From: Anthopleura xanthogrammica
Lineage: Eukaryota; Cnidaria; Anthozoa; Actiniaria; Actiniidae
Assembly: GCA_964019055.1 (NCBI GenBank)
Contig: OZ025218.1
Span: 1,331,691-1,395,690 of the forward strand
Reading direction: 5' to 3'
DNA length: 64,000 nucleotides
Below the pieces are notes generated by a model. The model did not search any database. It had not been told where the DNA came from and was given only the letters and a program-made list of their open reading frames with translations. A program made the position numbers and the translations under genes. Within the stretch, counting starts at the first letter, position 1. The number at the start of each line of letters is the position of its first letter. Below, piece by piece: positions 58,672 to 64,000 of the stretch.

Positions 58672-59848
58672 TTGTCTTCAGCAGTTCTTCTTAAAGCATA
58701 GCTTGCGCAGCTGGCTGAGGATGTGGCGCCAAATAAGTGCACACGCATCTTGAATTCGACTGCTTTCTGTGATAAGTCATCCTTTGGCCACCACAGAAAT
58801 CTAAGCGCGTCTTGATCTTCTGGATCTACTAAGACTTGGTGGTACATGGCTTCGATGTCAGCAGCTAATGCTACTGGATGTTGACGAAAACGAGTAAGTA
58901 CTCCACAGAGATTGTTTGTGAGGTCCGGGCCTTGGTAGAGTTGATCATTCAAGGACGTGCCACGATACGTCGCAGAGCAATCGAAGACTACTCGAAGTTT
59001 TTCCGGCTTTTGAGGGTGGAAAACTCCATGATGTGGTAGGAACCAAACCGGTCTATTCGTGATATCCAGGTCTTCTTCAGGAACTTTAACTGCATATCCT
59101 TTGTCAATGTAATTGTTAACGGTAGTACAGTACTTCTTTTGAATACCATCGTCATTCAAGAGCTTCTTCTTTAGAAGATTCAGTCTGTGCTCGGCCACTA
59201 TCTTATTGTTTGGCATGCATGGGGATGAATTTTTCCATGGTAATGCAATCTGATAGTGTTCTTGGATTTTCTTTATAGATCCTTCCATGGTCTTGAGGGC
59301 TTTAGAATCGTTAACGGACATACATGGCTTGTTGCATGTCAAGGGGTCTTCAAAGTCGGACTTCCAGAACTTCTCTAACTGTAAGGAAAGTTTGGTATCT
59401 TCAAATGATGCTTGGTCGTACACGCAATCTTCACCATTGTGAAAGTAGACTTGGGCAGGTTCTTGGTTGAATACTTTATCTGATGGTCCAAGTACTGTCC
59501 ATCCAAGTAGAGTGCGTACTCCATATGGTTCTCCTGGTTTACCTTTTCTGTCGTCTAAGACGTAAAATGCTTCCGGTACATTACAGCCTATCAGTAGTTT
59601 TACCTTCCGATCGATGGGCATGCTTTGAGCTCCAACGTCCTGTAAATGTGGCCAGCTTTCAATGTCTCTTTTTGTAGGGATACTGCTTTCTGATACATTT
59701 AGAGGTTCGATAGCCCAAACTCTTGGTATGTTGATTGTAGAGGTACCGTCTATAGCTTCGATGATAAGAGATGTTTCTTTTCCAACTCTTAAGCTATTCT
59801 TCTTCTCTTGAGTTGTCAGAGAAAATCTTCTTTCTGTGCTGTCAAGGT
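58672..59848 (-). mobile_element. Inverted 1177-bp BEL/Pao fragment (protease end to RT)
   Basis: Exactly as long as 62732-63908 and identical to it, inverted, in every stretch compared. On the minus strand it encodes the region after the protease active site and the first part of the reverse transcriptase (FDCSATYRGTSLNDQLYQGP, ALAADIEAMYHQV, LFGATSSASC). It lacks the YVDDF catalytic segment, gag and LTRs, so it is a dead fragment or an assembly product. Confidence 0.8.
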
Positions 59849-59901
59849 GTGTTGCGGCCAATACCGTTTTATTGTTTAATTTATTTTTGTTTATCATTCT
59901 T

Positions 59902-60214
59902 TGTTATAGCGTATTTTAAGTTTTCATTAGATTCGGTCTCTAGTGTATTTCGTTTATTGTTCTCTCACAGTCTTGTACTAGTTCTATATGTAAATTTCGT
60001 TAGTTTTAGTTAAGCATTGAAGACTCAACGTATGTAAGTAATTTTTGTCTTGTTCCCTTCGATTTTCTTGTATTTTCTTGCTTATCGTTTTATTAATGTA
60101 GTATACTTGTAATCTTTGTTGTAGTTGAATCGAACGAACTGAATAGAATTGTCAGAATACAAAGTTTCGCATTCCAAACATGAGTCGCCGCTTATTTATG
60201 TTGAAAACATAACA
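59902..60214 (+). repeat. Probable 5' LTR of the BEL/Pao element
   Basis: Begins TGTTATAGCG and ends CATAACA, forming the TGTTAT...ATAACA inverted ends usual for LTRs, and stops 23 bp before the gag ATG. The second LTR is outside the window, so the limits cannot be confirmed. No primer-binding site could be matched with confidence. Confidence 0.5.
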
Positions 60215-60237
60215 CCATTCAAATACGAGTTCTTAAG

Positions 60238-63200
60238 ATGGCTGAAGCAAGAGTAAAGTTTCCTAACTCGAATCTAGACATGGCAGACGTAAGAAGAGAG
60301 AAAGCTTACGCCACAAGAAAGTCAAGAGCTGGATATTTAGGAAGAATGACTCATCTTTACAGCAAAATAGAGCAACTTATGGTGGATTACAACAATGTAA
60401 ACAACGTGAAGCCGCTCAAGAATCAAATTGATGAAGCTTATCAAAGATTCGTAGACACGAATAAAGACTTACTAGAGAATTTAGACGACGATTCTGAGAT
60501 GCAAGCCGCTATACAACTTTACGAAAAGCAAACCCAAGGAAAACTTGAATTTGATGAATACTACAGAAAATGGTTGGATAATATAGATCAAATGCAAAGT
60601 CATAATCCCGCTCAAACCAGTACAGAAGTTAACTCAACCAGAGTGAGCTCAAGAGCATTTTCTAGAAGTACAAGCAGCTCCCAAAAGAGTAACAAAATTA
60701 AAGAACTTAAAGCCAAACGCACTGCAGCAGAGTTAAAGGCAAATAGACTCAAGTCACTTCAAGAGATAGAGAAACAACAACTTCTATTGCAACAGCAACG
60801 ACAAATACTTGAGGTGCAAAGTGAAATCGATCAAGCTGAAGCGGAGAGACGAATATGGGAAGATGATGAAGACTACGAAGAGCAGCAGAGAGGACATAGT
60901 CTACCTATATACTTGGTCGAAAGTAACGTGAATCCCCTTTCAAGCGACGACGTTTTCCGTTTAGCAGATGGACGCAAGATCCCTGAAACACCACGCAAAA
61001 CAAAGGTATCCAAGACAAGAACCCCATCGTTAGGAATTCGATTTCCGACACGCACTCCGCAAGTCGACGATAATGATGTTAAAGATCCTCCAACAACGAC
61101 CAGTTCTCAAATACCAAGGATTAATAAAGCCGAAGTTAAAGCTTCACCGCAAGAACCTTACATTCCTCAAGTATCAAAGGATAATTATCCTACATTTAAA
61201 CCAAAAGCTTATGAGAAGCAAGTACCACATGAGAGAGCTGATCATCCTGCAGCCATACCAAAAAGCTATGAACTACGAACTCCCAAGAAAGATGAAAAAC
61301 CTATCTATGAGCCTATCTTTTATGAATACGAGATACCTCAACCAGATGACTATCCTGTCTTTAAGTCAACTAGATACGATCCACAAGTCCTGTATGGGAA
61401 CAACCATCCTGCCTTAAAGACAAAGAGCAATGAATCACAAGATTTAAGTCAGTTACTCAAGTTTCAACGAGAGTTAATAAGCCAACAGCAAGAAAGTAAT
61501 CAGCATATTGCCTCAACAATCAAGCATGGTTTTTCTCTTCCAAAAATGGAATTAATGGTGTTCAACGGTGATCCACTTGACTACTGGACATTTGTCAGAT
61601 TCTTTGACAATAACATTTTGAAAAACGCGTCTTCAGATACTGAAAGACTAACCTACCTATTGCAGTATTGTTCCGGAAAAGCCAAGGAAGCCATCAAAAG
61701 TTGTGCTACTCTAGACCCATCCCTTGGATATAAAGAAGCAAGAAAGATACTTTCAAAATGTTTTGGTGAACCCTATCACATCGCTGTATCACACGTCAAC
61801 AAGTTAACCAATGGTCAACCAATAAAGCCATTTGATGGACCAGGAATAATGGACTTTGCATTGCAAATGAAGTCATGCGTCAACACTCTAACTGCAATTG
61901 GCTACCTCAACGAGATCAACAGTTCAGATAATTTAAGACGAATCGCAGAAAGGCTGCCACACAACTTGAAATCTAAATGGCTTTCAAGATCAAGATCATT
62001 AAGAGCAGTTTCAATCAAACCTGGAATAAAAGACCTATCTGATTTTGTACAAGAACAAGCTGACGAAGCAAATGATCCTGTTTTTGGCGACATCATATCA
62101 CCTAAACCAAGAAACAGAGAAGGACAGATGAAGAACGCTCAAAAGAGACCACCTACTTCTCAGCATCCCTTTCACAATGTCACAACTATGATGACACAAG
62201 GCCAACAAGACAAGGGACTACAAGATGAAAGTCAAACAAGACAAAGGAAAAGGTGGAGTTGCCCTGCCTGCGAAGGACGTCACAGCCTTCAACGATGCTT
62301 CAAGTTTAAAGACATGTCAAACGACGACCGAGTCAAGATTCTGAGGAGAGACAATATTTGTTTCAATTGTTTTTACAAAGGTCATTTCGCCGTTGGATGT
62401 GCGCAACCACCTGCCTGCACTGTTGAAAATTGTAAATCTAAGCATCAAACCATTATGCATCGATCAGCTGCTGATTATTCAAGTAAAGACAAAGAAACCA
62501 AGGAAAGTGGAGATGGTAACAAAGGAGAGAAAAAAGAACAGTCTACAAGTTCCCACTGTAACGTTATCAGGGCCGGAGCGCACAAAGAAACTACAACAAG
62601 CAGCAACATTTTCCTCAAAGTAATTCCTGTAAGAATAAAGAACCCGCATGGCAAGTACGTCGAGACCTACGCCCTGCTAGATAGCGGTTCTGATGTCTCC
62701 TTGTGCGACGAGCAGTTGTTAACAGATTTAGACCTTGACAGCACAGAAAGAAGATTTTCTCTGACAACTCAAGAGAAGAAGAATAGCTTAAGAGTTGGAA
62801 AAGAAACATCTCTTATCATCGAAGCTATAGACGGTACCTCTACAATCAACATACCAAGAGTTTGGGCTATCGAACCTCTAAATGTATCAGAAAGCAGTAT
62901 CCCTACAAAAAGAGACATTGAAAGCTGGCCACATTTACAGGACGTTGGAGCTCAAAGCATGCCCATCGATCGGAAGGTAAAACTACTGATAGGCTGTAAT
63001 GTACCGGAAGCATTTTACGTCTTAGACGACAGAAAAGGTAAACCAGGAGAACCATATGGAGTACGCACTCTACTTGGATGGACAGTACTTGGACCATCAG
63101 ATAAAGTATTCAACCAAGAACCTGCCCAAGTCTACTTTCACAATGGTGAAGATTGCGTGTACGACCAAGCATCATTTGAAGATACCAAACTTTCCTTACA

Positions 63201-64000
63201 GTTAGAGAAGTTCTGGAAGTCCGACTTTGAAGACCCCTTGACATGCAACAAGCCATGTATGTCCGTTAACGATTCTAAAGCCCTCAAGACCATGGAAGGA
63301 TCTATAAAGAAAATCCAAGAACACTATCAGATTGCATTACCATGGAAAAATTCATCCCCATGCATGCCAAACAATAAGATAGTGGCCGAGCACAGACTGA
63401 ATCTTCTAAAGAAGAAGCTCTTGAATGACGATGGTATTCAAAAGAAGTACTGTACTACCGTTAACAATTACATTGACAAAGGATATGCAGTTAAAGTTCC
63501 TGAAGAAGACCTGGATATCACGAATAGACCGGTTTGGTTCCTACCACATCATGGAGTTTTCCACCCTCAAAAGCCGGAAAAACTTCGAGTAGTCTTCGAT
63601 TGCTCTGCGACGTATCGTGGCACGTCCTTGAATGATCAACTCTACCAAGGCCCGGACCTCACAAACAATCTCTGTGGAGTACTTACTCGTTTTCGTCAAC
63701 ATCCAGTAGCATTAGCTGCTGACATCGAAGCCATGTACCACCAAGTCTTAGTAGATCCAGAAGATCAAGACGCGCTTAGATTTCTGTGGTGGCCAAAGGA
63801 TGACTTATCACAGAAAGCAGTCGAATTCAAGATGCGTGTGCACTTATTTGGCGCCACATCCTCAGCCAGCTGCGCAAGCTATGCTTTAAGAAGAACTGCT
63901 GAAGACAACAAGCATGAATACAACGACGATGTTATCAACTCTGCCTTAAGAAACTTCTATGTTGATGATTTCATGAAATCTGTAAAAACGGAAGAAGACG
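60238..64000 (+). CDS. BEL/Pao LTR retrotransposon gag-protease-RT polyprotein, open to window end
   Basis: I read this frame codon by codon from ATG 60238; it has no stop through 64000 (about 1254 codons). Order: an N-terminal gag region with a Lys/Glu/Gln-rich coiled-coil stretch (about residues 148-218), a Pro-rich linker, a DUF1759-type gag domain starting LPKMELMVFNGDP (about residue 436), a CPAC...C segment (about 676) and a canonical CX2CX4HX4C zinc knuckle (about 708-721). Next come an aspartic protease with DSG at about residue 815, and a Pao-type reverse transcriptase with FDCSA and the YVDDF catalytic box at about residues 1241-1245. RNase H and integrase should lie beyond the window. 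The intact frame suggests a young, possibly active element. It is a mobile element, not a host gene. Confidence 0.9.
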   Translation, partial: MAEARVKFPNSNLDMADVRREKAYATRKSRAGYLGRMTHLYSKIEQLMVDYNNVNNVKPLKNQIDEAYQRFVDTNKDLLENLDDDSEMQAAIQLYEKQTQGKLEFDEYYRKWLDNIDQMQSHNPAQTSTEVNSTRVSSRAFSRSTSSSQKSNKIKELKAKRTAAELKANRLKSLQEIEKQQLLLQQQRQILEVQSEIDQAEAERRIWEDDEDYEEQQRGHSLPIYLVESNVNPLSSDDVFRLADGRKIPETPRKTKVSKTRTPSLGIRFPTRTPQVDDNDVKDPPTTTSSQIPRINKAEVKASPQEPYIPQVSKDNYPTFKPKAYEKQVPHERADHPAAIPKSYELRTPKKDEKPIYEPIFYEYEIPQPDDYPVFKSTRYDPQVLYGNNHPALKTKSNESQDLSQLLKFQRELISQQQESNQHIASTIKHGFSLPKMELMVFNGDPLDYWTFVRFFDNNILKNASSDTERLTYLLQYCSGKAKEAIKSCATLDPSLGYKEARKILSKCFGEPYHIAVSHVNKLTNGQPIKPFDGPGIMDFALQMKSCVNTLTAIGYLNEINSSDNLRRIAERLPHNLKSKWLSRSRSLRAVSIKPGIKDLSDFVQEQADEANDPVFGDIISPKPRNREGQMKNAQKRPPTSQHPFHNVTTMMTQGQQDKGLQDESQTRQRKRWSCPACEGRHSLQRCFKFKDMSNDDRVKILRRDNICFNCFYKGHFAVGCAQPPACTVENCKSKHQTIMHRSAADYSSKDKETKESGDGNKGEKKEQSTSSHCNVIRAGAHKETTTSSNIFLKVIPVRIKNPHGKYVETYALLDSGSDVSLCDEQLLTDLDLDSTERRFSLTTQEKKNSLRVGKETSLIIEAIDGTSTINIPRVWAIEPLNVSESSIPTKRDIESWPHLQDVGAQSMPIDRKVKLLIGCNVPEAFYVLDDRKGKPGEPYGVRTLLGWTVLGPSDKVFNQEPAQVYFHNGEDCVYDQASFEDTKLSLQLEKFWKSDFEDPLTCNKPCMSVNDSKALKTMEGSIKKIQEHYQIALPWKNSSPCMPNNKIVAEHRLNLLKKKLLNDDGIQKKYCTTVNNYIDKGYAVKVPEEDLDITNRPVWFLPHHGVFHPQKPEKLRVVFDCSATYRGTSLNDQLYQGPDLTNNLCGVLTRFRQHPVALAADIEAMYHQVLVDPEDQDALRFLWWPKDDLSQKAVEFKMRVHLFGATSSASCASYALRRTAEDNKHEYNDDVINSALRNFYVDDFMKSVKTEED

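Noticed and set aside
1..64000. tRNA, rRNA or other structured RNA genes
   Set aside because: I saw no cloverleaf with conserved T-loop and D-loop motifs and no rRNA-like stretch, but I could not run a covariance search, so short RNA genes may be missed.

Overview
The window is animal genomic DNA, most likely from an anthozoan cnidarian (sea anemone or coral). The reasons are split genes with GT-AG introns, AT-rich intergenic DNA crowded with MITEs, secreted PAN/apple-EGF-fibrinogen-like proteins of the kind abundant in anthozoans, pesticin-type phage-lysozyme homologues, which I recall from cnidarians, and a BEL/Pao LTR retrotransposon. The species call is inference.

Two gene families alternate. 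On the minus strand lies a tandem family of secreted muramidases, named here L1 (exon 1 only, 310-1825), L2 (18722-23700), L3 (40647-43267), L4 (45649-46766) and L5 (49176-52544). Exon 1 of L1, L2, L3 and L5 encodes a signal peptide followed by hundreds of residues of a seven-residue arginine-rich repeat. It ends in phase 1 at a G|GT donor. The next exon downstream starts in phase 1 and carries the catalytic half of a pesticin/T4-type lysozyme domain; a third exon carries the rest. The product would be a polycationic repeat fused to a peptidoglycan hydrolase, and this is the most interesting object in the window. On the plus strand are four secreted lectin-like genes: P1 (8870-11349) and P3 (32298-34777) look complete. 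P2 (13644-17755) and P4 (36290-39675) have a fibrinogen-like domain cut short, and P2 has also lost its first splice donor.

The layout comes from duplication. Copy A (1 to about 22.2 kb) and copy B (about 22.2 to 42.2 kb) are a roughly 20-22 kb direct tandem repeat, each holding an L exon 1, a MITE-interrupted L relic, two P genes and the L exons 2-3 of the next gene. A partial third copy C (50805 to about 57 kb) is a mosaic: A-like at first, then B-like. Between B and C lie an older diverged region, L4 and the 3' exons of L5. Introns hold kilobase-scale hexanucleotide arrays whose long open frames are artefacts.

The right end (57.9-64 kb) holds a 94-bp satellite, an inverted 1177-bp retrotransposon fragment, a probable LTR and a BEL/Pao gag-protease-RT frame that stays open to the window edge. 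A plausible reading is a lineage-expanded innate-immunity cluster, with lectin-like proteins beside bacteriolytic enzymes; that functional link is inference from adjacency and domain type.
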